DNA from: Podospora pseudoanserina
Taxonomy: Eukaryota; Ascomycota; Sordariomycetes; Sordariales; Podosporaceae
DNA length: 64,000 bases
NCBI RefSeq assembly: GCF_035222485.1
Contig: NC_085920.1
Span: 4,402,001-4,466,000, forward strand
Reading direction: 5' to 3'
Each line of letters starts with the position of its first letter. Position 1 is the stretch's first letter. The position numbers and the translations under genes were made by a program. The notes beneath the pieces were generated by a model, which saw nothing but the letters and a program-made list of their open reading frames with translations, was not told the DNA's origin and ran no database searches. Positions 23,691-34,366 of the stretch are shown in pieces.

Positions 23691-24153
23691 CAAAACAAAG
23701 GGTACTTTTAAATGCTTTTAACAATTTAATAATAATATAGCCTTTAAAGTATAAAATAATGAAACTATAAATAACTCTGCTAACAAATAGAAAAGAAATA
23801 ATGTAAATCATTTTAAATATATTTTATTATTACTTTTTTAATGTTTCTTTTAACTTTAAATAAAACAAATATTATTAAATAATTTCTAAAAAAAATGATC
23901 TGCTTATATTATTTTATCTAACTAGTTACTATTAATAGTTGAGGTTTTATTATATAATGTATAAATTAAACTATAATCTAGACTTCATAAATATAAAGTT
24001 TAGTTTATAATAGTACATTTAATATTTATTTAAAAGTTAAAAGAACACAATTAATAAAAATAAATATATTTCAATTATAATACTTTCTGTATTTATTTGT
24101 TAACTTTTTTACTTTTAGGAAATTAGTTAGTTAAGCCTTTACAAACAAAAAAC
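23691..24153. other. AT-rich spacer, CA/TG retained
   Basis: Very AT-rich sequence outside the Gypsy elements. It keeps CA and TG dinucleotides and resembles 41176-51819 and 57098-59094 in style. No gene is seen. Confidence 0.5.
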
Positions 24154-24258
24154 TGTCACAGATCAGCCATATAGCAGGGCTGAGTAGAGACTGCAGCAGA
24201 CCGTAAGGACTAATTAAGTAAGATGTAACGACGAAGCTGCAGGACAACGAGGCACTTA
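24154..24258 (+). mobile_element. First piece of a split Gypsy 5' LTR
   Basis: Begins TGTCACAG. It matches, with RIP-type transitions, the first part of the sense strand of the solo LTR at 55767-56153, including its stretch GTAACGACG...GCTGCAGGA. It stops at ACTTA (24254-24258), where a minus-strand Gypsy element begins. The LTR resumes at 34103 with ACTCA. Confidence 0.75.
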
Positions 24259-24655
24259 TGTGACGAACCCTTGTACAGAACCTCTAAAAGGGATACGAGT
24301 TATAGGTAACTTCTGACAATTAGTTCGGTGCAGCTAAATTGTGTATAATAAGATGTTTTAATATAAATATAAAATACCGTGAATATAATCTATTATTATA
24401 TATTGCGGAACTATTTATCTATACTAACTAGTTCCTCCGTATATATAGACTTTATAGTTTTCCAGATTATTACTTCTTAGTAATAATCCTATCCTAGATT
24501 ATTAATTTTTATTAATAATCCTGCGCTAGATCATTACCTCTTAGTAATAATCTTATAGGGGAGGCTACTTTTATTCTAACTAGTTTTATTAGCGATTAGC
24601 TATATACGTTACGCCCCGTATATAATTTGACTTATTTATTAGCTTAACTATAATA
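24259..24655 (-). repeat. 3' LTR of Gypsy element 1
   Basis: A direct repeat of 33739-34102, with shared features GCGGAACTATTTATC, CTAGTTCCTCCGTATATATAG and the CCTAGATTATTA-type triplication. It is heavily RIP-mutated: the GC-rich U3 of the 5' LTR is almost entirely A/T here. TATA-like sequence reads on the minus strand. Confidence 0.85.
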
Positions 24656-24816
24656 TAATACCCCTCCTTTTAAGTCGAAGTTCCGTCGACCTAATGCTAA
24701 AATAATCGGGTATCTTCCGTCCTTTCTATCAGTAAATATTTTCCTTACTTTTTTTTTCATTTTATAATATTTAACCGTATAAGTAAATAGAAATATTTAA
24801 AAGCACTTAGTTAATA

Positions 24817-25400
24817 AGGTGTTGAAATAGGTGCTATTGAGGCCTGTAAATATAGGCTCAAATAGCTATCGGCGCAGTACACTAAAAGCGAAGAAGACTT
24901 TGACTGCAGCATTCGACAGTCGCCGTAGCACTGAAGGAAGGAGGATTACAGGGGCGGCGCCCTGTAATATATAGAAGAGAATCACTGTAACATAGGCTTG
25001 TGAGGCACTGATGAGTGTGGTGAACTAGTATATTGATTGAACCTTATAGACTAAGAAATACCACAGTAAATAGGGTGTGAGGCAGAGGTCTTATAGGCCA
25101 TCGGCCTTCTACTCGTTCCCCCCCGTTCCCGGGCCCAAACGCCCGCTAAATACGCTAACCAAATATAAGGTTAGGGGCCACGTTGCGCTACCGTTTGACT
25201 ACTGCAGGGCATCGGCCTTAGCGCTTGGCTTTCCGGGACCTCGGATTGCTTCCGGAGGCGGAGCTTCCGCTCCAGTAACCGCAGTCCCTAAACACTGCTG
25301 ATTCAAGCCATCGTTTTGCCTCTGAGGCCCTGTAATATACAGAGCTTAGATACACTGTAAAATCCACAAACAAAAGCTGTATTTTAACATAAGGCTTTAT
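24817..25400. mobile_element. GC-normal island inside RIP-mutated DNA
   Basis: About 580 bp of roughly normal GC and normal CA/TG content sit between the end of the pol relic and the 3' LTR of Gypsy element 1. The element at 34367-40827 has no counterpart in that place. The island holds a motif, CCCTGTAATATA, at 24960 and 25328, a related GCCTGTAAATATAGGCTC near 24850, and an inverted copy, ATTACAGGG, at 24945. It is probably a small non-autonomous insertion, too young or too short to have been hit by RIP. A 74-codon open frame (25077-25301) looks like chance. Confidence 0.5.
24945..24968. repeat. Perfect 9 bp inverted repeat
   Basis: ATTACAGGG (24945-24953) and CCCTGTAAT (24960-24968) are perfect inverted copies with a 6 bp spacer, GCGGCG. 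The right arm begins the motif repeated at 25328. It could be two element ends abutting, or a hairpin. Confidence 0.7.
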
Positions 25401-25925
25401 AGAAAAGATCCTCCGTAACTTAATTATAATATTATTATTTTATTCCACGTATATTTTCCGTTACTTATTTTACGTCCTTTCTTCTTCCGATTCTTCGCGC
25501 TACTATAAATATATTCGGCGCACTTTTTTTTACTATAACGCTCTAGGCGTTACCCTACGCTAGTTATCTTGAATTATTTTATAATATAATATTGTGGAGG
25601 CCGAACTGGAGTGAGCTGAGGAACTAGTAGAGGCTACTAACGCTAAAGTACGTCGCTTTTATCGCAAAAAAAAAGCTTAGCTAAAAAAGATATTGCGGGC
25701 CGTATCTCGTGGTTTTAATAGTGGAATTATTATTATTATTTATTCTAACTTTTTTTTTTAAATTCTTTCCTAGGCCTCAATTAGCTTTCGAACCTTCTTT
25801 TAGATCTTAATATTACCGGTCCTTCCTTTTTAACCGCGTTAAATACCGTTAGTAGCGTACCTTTTATTTCTTAAGGTAATTAAGACGCGTAGTACTATTT
25901 ATATTTAGGTCCTTTTATACCTTTT

Positions 25926-25995
25926 AACCTTATAGTATAGTATATAATACGTCGGTTATTACGTCGAAGGCGTAGGTTCAATTCCCGCCGAGGTT
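25926..25995 (+). other. tRNA-like module a, antisense to Gypsy element 1
   Basis: A 70 nt stretch. Its ends, AACCTTA and CGAGGTT, can pair in most positions as an acceptor stem. A D-arm-like GTAT/ATAC stem lies behind TA, and the T-arm contains GGTTCAATTCC, one base from the Pol III B-box consensus. The anticodon arm does not fold normally, so it is not a functional tRNA. A sister copy lies at 26133, and homologues occur at 39972-40041 in element 2. Confidence 0.5.
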
Positions 25996-26132
25996 CTATA
26001 TTTAAATTTATAGATACCGTCTGTAAATTAAGAAATTTATTTTTTAGCTTTTTACGGTAATATATTTTTTAAAAAAAATTTAATAGTGGAGGCGTACGGT
26101 ATTAGTTAGGCCTGGATTTCCTCGTACTTACT

Positions 26133-26202
26133 AACCTTATACTATAATACGTAGTACGTCGATTATAATATTAAAGACGTAGATTCGATTTTTAGTAAAG
26201 TT
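26133..26202 (+). other. tRNA-like module b, antisense to Gypsy element 1
   Basis: A second 70 nt module starting with the same AACCTTA, 207 bp after module a. The B-box position reads GATTCGATTTT, as expected after RIP of GGTTCGATTCC. It is more decayed than module a. Its counterpart in element 2 is 39763-39832. Confidence 0.4.
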
Positions 26203-27502
26203 CTTCTATATTTAGATTTATAAGTATAGCTATAAATTTAAATTTAACTTTTACTTATTTAGTTTTAATCGGTTTAAGTATTATCAGGAATTTTTTTTTT
26301 ACGTATTTAAATAATTAAGGTTTATCTTTAACTTTTACGAATTATTTATAATTAAATACCTTAATTAACTAGTTAACTACTTTAATTAACCTTTATTAAA
26401 CCGTAAATTTAGTATTTCTTCTATATCGTACATTTTTTTTTCGTCTTCCGCTACTTTTTATATATTGACTTTATTTATATATAGTACAGGTTCTAAAAGT
26501 AAAATGTAAAAAGTATACATTTATAAACGTATTATAATAGGTAACTTTAATTCGAATACTATCTTTAATATCTTCCTTTTAACCTTAAATAGGCTTACTC
26601 TCATAAAGTCTAGCTTCTTATTAGGTCTTTTAGTATATAAATTACGTATAGAAAGGAATATTATATTCCTCCCCTTAAAGTAAGGTCCCTCGAGCCTTTT
26701 AATATTATATTATTTTTATATCCTTTCTTTTATAAACTCTAGTTTTTACTTAAACTTACCGTAAAATATATATAACTTAATTACCTTAATTTTAGCCCTA
26801 GGTACCTCTACGTCTAGTCTCTACTATAAGTTTACTTTATAATTAAAGTTTATAAAGAACGGCGTAATTTTAGTTATCTGTATTAACGATAAATTATATA
26901 TTAATTATATTATCAGTAATAGTTTAATTTAATTATTTTATTCGAAATTGATATAATTCCGTAAGTATTATTTTATAATTCAGTTAAACCGTTCCGTTTA
27001 ACTGTCCGTTTAAAGGTAGTAAGTTAAAGATACTATACTTATTATCTTTAGCTCCGTTATTAATACTTTTTAAAACTTCGATACGAATTTAATATTGTAG
27101 TCCGTAATAAACTCCTTTAGTTATAAATATATCATAGTAATATACCGTAATACTATATTTATTAATTCTTTTACCGATTAAGTCTCTTTATAAAATAAAT
27201 ATATTTTGTATTTTATAAAGTTGAATAATAAAATCCATTATAATTAAATTCTATAATCATTTTACTATTAATAATAATTTTAGAAATCCCTAATGTTTAT
27301 ACCTCGTAACCTTTATTTTTTTATATGTATAGTATAATTAAATAACTTTCTTAACGTTATTGTTAATGTTTTGTTAATTAAAGTACTACTTAATTTTTTC
27401 TATAGTTTTACCGATACCTATATATTCTCCGAACTTCGATCTATAAATATTTATTATTAATATTATTTTATTATTTAGCTTTACGTATACTCGATTCTTA
27501 TA

Positions 27503-27541
27503 ACGTACATTATAAGCGAGTCGCGTATATAAGCGAGTCGC
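27503..27541. repeat. Left terminal inverted repeat of the pogo-type element
   Basis: Starts ACGTACATTATAAGCG and contains two copies of the AAGCGAGTCGC motif. Its partner is at 29325-29381, which contains three. The first 22 bp of the two ends are identical after reversal. Confidence 0.85.
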
Positions 27542-27639
27542 GCACTCTCTACCACCCTATAAATACTATCCTCAATTACACTACATTAATATAAGGAATT
27601 AACTATAATTATATTAGAAATAACTAAATCAGATGATTC

Positions 27640-29265
27640 TGCAGCCCCCTGGCAAATACGCGCATTATAGCTAGGCTTACCGCATATACCACAGTACTAA
27701 ACCTTTATACGAAGCCCCCCTACATTACTACTATCCGGCTACGTTTCTTGCACTCCCTCTCTATCTACGGCCTTCTAATCTAATAGATCCTATACCTTTT
27801 ATATAGTAAGTAACCCTCTAAGCTTTACACGTGTTTTTTTTGGCTCTCCGGCGCTTACTTAGTACATTATTAGCCTTACGGAGCGAAAAGACCTTTACAC
27901 GAAGGAAAGCTACCTAGTGTATTATAGCCGTAGTATCCTTAATAAGCTAGTCTACCGTAGTTAGTATTAAAGTCGAGGAACTATTTTAATAGTTAATAAT
28001 ACGAGTTTTAATAAGCGTTAATTATAAGTTAGCTTTTCGAGGGTTATATAGCGTTTAGGAGACCCAAAATTATATAGTACCGGGCTATAAATTTAGAGGT
28101 ATTAGCGTATAAAGCTTTATATTTAGCTTAGAAAGTACCTTCTCTAAGTTATACGGTATAAGGCTAGTACCTGCAAAGCTACCCTATATATTCTTCTCGA
28201 TTATAGAGGCGAAAAAGGTTTCGCGGAAAGTATAAAGAAACTCGAGCTTACTTATATAGTTAATATATATACGTATTAAGTCTTTAATTTAGTAACCGTA
28301 CGCCTATTTTAGCGGCCCAAAGCAGCCAATATCGAGTGGCTAGAGGAAGTGGAAGGAGTGTAGAGGTATATAGAGCGTAATACTATTATTTTACTAATAG
28401 TAACGTTCGAATTCAGTCGAGTAGTAACTTTTATAGCCGTCGAGGATTAATAACCGATATATATCCTTTGTACGGGAGGCTATATAATAGTCGAAATACC
28501 TATTTAATTTAGGCTTACCGGATTAGTAGTCCAGTTATTATTAGTAATTACGATACGCTAAGTAAACGGTAAGTTATATTCCGTATACTAATTAGTAAAG
28601 TAATATTACGCGGCTAAAATAATAAAAGGAGGGATAGCTTAACCGAAGGTATTAACTTCTTAGATTACTATTACCTATTCGCGATTACTAAGCTAAGCTA
28701 GTTGCGCCTTATTAAAGCCGTTTAAGGTCGTAACTACTATACCCGCAAAAATAATATCTATTATAAACCTAATCTCGTCGAAATTATAGATATCCTTATC
28801 TACGATACCGTACTTAGCCTTAGTATTCCGTATAAGCGTAAACCACTTGCTAATAACCTTTAGATCCTCGCACTTAGCTTTCTAGTAGTTATATCTACGC
28901 GTAAAACGCGTACGGAGCTATAGCTAGCGTTTAACGAAGTTATATACCTAGAGCTTACTAATAGGGGGCGCGTCGCGTATGCGTAGTAGTTAGTTAGCCA
29001 TATCTTCTACACCACGCAATCTTAGTAAAAAAGCTCGCGTATATAACTTAATAACGTATTAAACAATAGTATCCTCTTCGGATTATGTAAGCTTCTTCTA
29101 TTTAGGCGTAGTATCGCGTCGTGTAGGCCGGCCAGCGCGTCGGTCACGGAGCGTTAATTCTGGAATATTATAGAGCCTCGCTGCTGCTCTAACGCTTAAA
29201 CGCTTATCATTTTGAAGAGCTTTGAGGGCTAAGATTACCCTCACTTCTTTTAAAGTAGGTGGCAT
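27640..29265 (-). pseudogene. Relic of a Fot1/pogo transposase
   Basis: From the ATG at 29265 the minus strand reads MPPTLKEVRVILALKALQND, then RLSVRAAARLYNIPELTLRDRRAGRPTRRDTTP. This is the helix-turn-helix start of fungal pogo-class (DDE) transposases. RGVEDMAN and RIRDAPP follow. Stops appear soon after TTPK and throughout, at positions where C-to-T changes convert CAA/CAG to TAA/TAG. No functional product is possible. Confidence 0.85.
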
Positions 29266-29324
29266 GTTGGGTTATAGAGAAAAATAATATTAAGTGTAGA
29301 AAGAACGCGTCGCAATGGTTAGTG

Positions 29325-29381
29325 CGCGACTCGCTTATATGTGCGACTCGCTTATATTTGCGACTCGCTTATAATGTACGT
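29325..29381. repeat. Right terminal inverted repeat of the pogo-type element
   Basis: On the plus strand it carries three copies of GCGACTCGCTTATA-like sequence before the terminal AATGTACGT. The left end has only two copies, so the subterminal array is unequal. Confidence 0.85.
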
Positions 29382-31656
29382 TACTATAGTTTTCCCTAAC
29401 TATCTTTTTAAATACCTTAAAATTTTAACTTTTCTTATTAATATTATTTTATAATATCGTGACTTAACTTCCTTTAATACTTATTAGAAGTAGCTTATTT
29501 ACGATATATTATATAATATTTCATTTACGGCTATAATAAATACTTAAAAATACCGGCTAGCGTCTCTTTAAATAGTAATAGTAACTCCTTAAGTATATTT
29601 TTATAGTAGTCGGCTCGCCGGCTACTGCGTCTGCCCTAGTGTTCTCCGAACCCTTTTTATAGTTAATTTCGAAATTTAATTTCGAGAGAAACTTTAATTA
29701 TTATATTTACTATATATTAAGGACTTTCGTAATAGTAAAGTATCGTAGGTTCTTATAATCTATATAGACTTATATTTTATAATTAATATTACTACTATAT
29801 AACCTTTATTTTTTAAATATTTTAATAATAACTAAAAGTCTTTTATCGTAGATAGAGTAATTTTAATATATCTCTTTTAATTTCTTTTTAAAAAGAAGGC
29901 TATCAAATATAGTTTTCCGTTATCGTTTCGCTATTTTAATTATTTACCAATCGTATAGTTTAATATATTAACTTCGGCTTTAGATAGTCGATTAGGGTTT
30001 AGTAATTTAAATACCGGGTCCTTTAAAATAATCTTTTTTAATTTCTAAAAAGCCTACTCTTTTTCTTACCCTTAGCGGAACTCTATATCCTTATTAATTA
30101 AATAGTTAAATAGCCTCGTAATATTTATATAGCCTCGGATAATTATTTAATAGAAGTTTATAAACCCAAAAATTTCCTTAACGCATATTTATAATTATAG
30201 CGTAAATTAATTTTTAAATACCGTAATTTTCCTTAATTCTATACGAACCTTACTTAGCGATATTAAATATTCTAAATATAGTATTTTTTATATATAAAAC
30301 TCGGTTTTTGTTTATTAATTACAAGTCCGGCTACGTATAGCGCATCGAGTATTGTTTGTATATATCGCTTGTATTTCTTTAGAGTATATAAATAAATAAA
30401 AATATTATCGAGATAGTATATTATTATTTTATTGAAGTATTTCCGGATCGTATAATTAAGGAGAAATCAAAACGTTACGGATATATTAGTTAGCCCGAAT
30501 AGTATTACGAGATACTCAAAATATTTATAAGGTATATAAAACGCTATTTTTTATTTATTCCTTTTTTTAATTTATATATAAGCGTACCTGATAAATATAT
30601 TTAAGCGTATAAAGTATCGTGCCCTAACTAGTTAATTCCGTAACTTAAATATTAATAGTAGTAAGTAACTGTTTTTTATCGTTTTATTATTTAACTAACG
30701 ATAATTTATCTATAGTCGTAAACTACCGTCCTTTTTCGGTACGAAAAATATAAAGTATTTTATTAGTAATATAGATTCCTTAAAATATTTTCTTTTTAAA
30801 TTTTTGTTTAAGTCTTTCCGTAGCTTTTTAGTTTATTTATTATTAGTATAATAAACCTTAAATAGTCGTAGCTTAGCTCCTTTTTTTAATTTAATTTCGT
30901 AATCCTACGGTCCTTACTTAAAAAACCCCTTTTAATATTTAGTTATAAAAGCTAAGTATCTTTAATATTTTATTAGTATTACTTTTTTCTTACCTTTCTC
31001 TACGTTATTATAGTAGGTATATTTATTAACCTTCGATATTGTTATTAACGTCGTTAACTTTACTTTTTCGATTTTACTATTTAGATCGATAAAATATATT
31101 ACTACTTTTTAAGCTCTTTACGGTAGTACCGTGGAAGGTATTTATTTTATATTTTGCTCCGTATATACTTTTGATCTTTTATCGTTAGTTAGATGTTTTT
31201 AAGGCTCTTTTAATTATAAATAGTTACTATCCCTCTAATCGATATCTAAGTTATAGTTTGTATACTATAGTTACTTTAGAATTAGATTCTTCGAGGGTCT
31301 TATATCTATAATATCGAATATAATTAATATTATTTTTCCTTCAATTATAGTATCTAAAGATAGTATTACTTTATAAACTTTTTACGTCGGAATAGTCCTT
31401 ATATAATAATTCATTCCTTTTTTTAAGTATTTTAGTTTAATATACAAATTATAATAAAATTAAATTTATTTTTATATTCCTATTTATTAGTATTATTACT
31501 TAAGTATCCTTTTATTATATTATAATTTAAAAGTAAATTTTTTTTACTTATTCTTTATATAATAGTGATTTTACTAATAAATATCGGGGTATTATTTTAT
31601 ACATTTATTTTATACCGATATTTTCGAAAATACTATTTATAGTCTATTAGAGGTTA

Positions 31657-31684
31657 CCGGCCCCCGCGAAGGGCCGCGAATCGT
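31657..31684 (-). repeat. RIP-resistant GC hairpin, conserved in all Gypsy copies
   Basis: Within otherwise A/T sequence lies a GC block whose GGCCC and GGGCC arms can pair around CCGCGAA. The same block lies at 36271-36292, 59733-59754 and 61504-61526, and in decayed form at 54241-54266. It has CpG and CpC but almost no CpA, so RIP would not act on it. It lies about 1.9-2.1 kb into the internal region, near where gag should meet pol. Confidence 0.6.
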
Positions 31685-33738
31685 TTCCTAAGCAGTTATA
31701 TCGTTTAAAAGCGTTCTTTTACTCCGGGTTATTTAAGAATATAAAGTTTTTTAATTATTTCCGCCTAACTTCCTTTTATCTTTTATTTTTTACCTTTTTA
31801 ATTCTTTATCGAGTATACTATTAATAGTATTTTTACTACTTAGTCGATATTTTAGGCTCCGTATTTTAATAGTATTTCCTAATTTCCTATCGTAAATATA
31901 ATATATTATTTAGGGTTAAATATTATTATAATACTATTCTTAGCCCGGAAACTTCATTATTAATTATATACCTTTCGTTTATACATCCAATGTAATATAT
32001 TATTAATTTCGATAAAAATTAAATTATTTAAAGTTTATTTTTTAGTTCAATTACTTTTTTTCTTTTTTATAATAGGTAATCGTTTAACTCTTTTTTATTA
32101 TTTTTTTATTTTACTATTATTGATTTAATTAATTATAGCTTACTTTATTTATTTACTTTACGTACTGGCTAGTAGCTATATAGCGACTTATTTTAATAGT
32201 GCTCTATATATCTATATATAATATACTAGAATTAAAGTACCCTCCGATATCCCGGAGATCTAAATTAAAGTTATACCGTATTTCCTTTAAAAGGTATATA
32301 TCTTATAAACGTAAGTATATTTTTTTAATAATTTCGCGATCCTAATACTAACGATTTTCTATCCTTCTAGTATTTTTTCTAGCTTTTATATTTAAGCTTT
32401 TTAAGCTATACTTATATAATAATAATTATATATTTATTATATTACTTCTCTAATACCGTTTACCTAGTAGGCTCCTCCTATTATATAGAATCATTATTTT
32501 TAGCGACCTCCGTAGCGATTTCCATAATAATTTATATTACTTGCTCCTATAATACCTATATTTAAAGATCTCCTTCTTTATACTTTACCTTTAGCCTTTC
32601 TATTATCTTCTATAGCTTTTAGAACTTTATTTCTTTTTATTTAATATATTATTAGTAAGAGTCTTCTTTAAAGTTTATCGCTTCGTTTTACTAATATTCG
32701 ATAATTACGACTTTTATAATACTTAATTTCTTCGATATAGTCATTACCGCGATTTCTTTTTTCTACCCGAATTTTTTAAATACCTTATAATTTTTTAAAA
32801 AATATTTTACTTTATTATAATAAAAATAATTAATTTTATTTCTACCCTAACCCGGCCTTACGGCTTTTATTACTATATAATATCGAGCTTTATAGGTCCT
32901 ACGTAAATAGTCCCTAAAATATAAGTCCTATAAAGACGGTAAAGTCCTTATACGCATATACCTTTATATTTCCTATAACATTAGTATTATCGATCGTTAA
33001 TACAGACCGCTATTATAATATATTTATTGATAGTTTCCGGCTACTTTAATCGATATAATTTATCTTTATTTTTTTCCTTAAGTCCGTTATACAATAACTA
33101 TATTAACCCTTTATTATTAATTAAGTTATGGAATATACTTATTTTGAACGTTATAATATAGTCGATAGTAAATCGAGTTTACTTAAGGTTTGCTAGTCGT
33201 TCCTGGGCACGCCTACCCTCGTTATATTCTTTAAATACCTCTATAATTTTCTTTTTAAAGCTTTCGAACGATTTAAAATACTTTTTAGTAATATCCTTTC
33301 TTTAATTATACTTATTATTAAAATAGTTTTGGAAAATCGGTTCGAACTAAATAAATATTTTATTCTTAAGTTTAAACGTAACGTATATAACTTTAGATTT
33401 TTCGTCCGGAAAACAAGAAAGTTAATACCGAAAGTATACTTTAAGCTAAATTAAAAATCTCCCTAGCTTTTCCTTTATACCTCCGTAGCGGTCGGGTACC
33501 CCGAGCTTAATACACTTTCCTTCCTTCCGTAAGGTATTAATCTCTTAATAGAATATAACGTTTTTTTACGTAAAAGTATTATAGGAAAAACGTAATTTAT
33601 TTTTAAGCTTTTAAATTAAGCGAGAAGTTAGTCGATAGTGGATTAAGTTAAAGTCCCCTAAGTACTAACGTTTTTAGCTATAATATTAACTTAATACCTT
33701 TAGCTTATTTATAATAAAATTAAAATAAGTATGTAACG

Positions 33739-34102
33739 TATAACGAACCCTTATATAAAACCTTTAAAAAGAATATAGGTTAAAGGTTATTCTAATAACT
33801 AATTCGGTATAGCTAAATAGTATATCATAACATATTTTGATATAAATATAAAATACTGTCAATATAATCTATTATTATATAGTACGGAACTATCTATTTA
33901 TACTAGCTAGTTCCTCCATATATATAGACCTTATAGTCTCCTAGATTATTACCCCTTAACAATAATCCTGTCCTGGATTATTAATTCCTATTAATAGTCC
34001 CACAGGCGAGGCTACTCCTGTCCTGATTGGTTCTACTAGCGATTGGCTATGCGCGTTGCGCCCCGCACACGGTCTGACCTGCCTGTTGGCTTAACTGTGA
34101 CA
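33739..34102 (-). repeat. 5' LTR of Gypsy element 1
   Basis: 364 bp. On the minus strand it starts TGTCACAGTTAAGCC and carries a TATA-like TATATATATGGAGG. The U3 part (about 33950-34102) keeps normal GC, unlike the matching part of the 3' LTR. The GC-rich stretch continues without break into the split LTR at 34103. Confidence 0.88.
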
Positions 34103-34366
34103 ACTCACCTCTTGGCAGAGGTGAGCGTAGTGAGCCGTGGTGAGCCAGGTACGAAGGCATTTGGAAGATTGAGGTCTATATATACAGAGGAACCTGCTAG
34201 TATAAAAACACAGTTTTGCAGTATGCAATTCACAGTTATATTCACGGTATGTAATACTTATATTAAGATATTATGTTATATATTATTTAGCTGTACCAAA
34301 CTAATTATTTAAAATTATGATTAACCGAATATCTCCTTTTGGGGTTTTGTATAAGGATTCGTTATA
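34103..34366 (+). mobile_element. Second piece of the split Gypsy 5' LTR
   Basis: Begins with the duplicated ACTCA and continues CCTCTTGGCAGAGGTGAGC. It then runs through a TATA-like GAGGTCTATATATAC to GGATTCGTTATA at 34366. With 24154-24258 it makes one LTR of about 364 bp (one copy of the duplication counted). It is directly followed by the internal sequence of element 2, at the same junction as in element 1. Confidence 0.8.

Larger units (their letters stand above)
27503..29381 (-). mobile_element. pogo/Fot1-type DNA transposon inserted in Gypsy element 1
   Basis: 1879 bp with terminal inverted repeats starting ACGTACATTATAAGCGAGTCGC at both ends and a TA target duplication (27501-27502, 29382-29383). 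The repeats contain subterminal copies of ATATAAGCGAGTCGC, two at the left end and three at the right. A decayed transposase lies inside on the minus strand. The element splits the Gypsy pol between RNase H and integrase, so it inserted after the Gypsy element. It is itself RIP-mutated. Confidence 0.88.
25401..33738 (-). pseudogene. gag-pol relic of Gypsy element 1
   Basis: Minus-strand gag-pol, interrupted by the pogo element. Gag runs from 33738 downward. The reverse transcriptase lies at about 30,900-30,000 and its active site at 30404-30415 reads Y-L-D-N, so the second catalytic aspartate is lost. Integrase sequence resumes below 27501, where the HPQTDGQTER region at 26986-27021 reads Y-L-stop-T-D-S-stop-T-E-R. 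Each change is explained by C-to-T or G-to-A. Copies of the same coding region occur at 34367-40827, 52129-56748 and 59095-64000. Confidence 0.85.
24259..34102 (-). mobile_element. Ty3/Gypsy element 1, RIP-inactivated, inserted into an LTR
   Basis: A complete minus-strand element, 9844 bp as it stands. Its 5' LTR is at 33739-34102 and its 3' LTR at 24259-24655, with a purine tract (AAAAGGAGGGG on the minus strand, about 24661-24671) just inside the 3' LTR. Without the pogo element (27503-29381) and a GC island (24817-25400) it is about 7.4 kb, normal for Gypsy. The flanking ACTTA (24254-24258) and ACTCA (34103-34107) are a 5 bp target duplication differing by one C-to-T change. Domain order (gag, RT, RNase H, integrase) is Gypsy. 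Every frame is riddled with stops. Confidence 0.88.

Noticed and set aside
25077-25301. 74-codon open frame in the GC island
   Set aside because: Short, with no motif. Open mainly because the island is GC-rich.
27503-29381. Short spaced repeats of AAGCGAGTCGC as a CRISPR-like array
   Set aside because: They sit only at the two ends of a transposon, in inverted orientation, and the host is a eukaryote.
34043-34312. 89-codon open frame
   Set aside because: It spans two LTR pieces across an insertion border, so it is not a gene.
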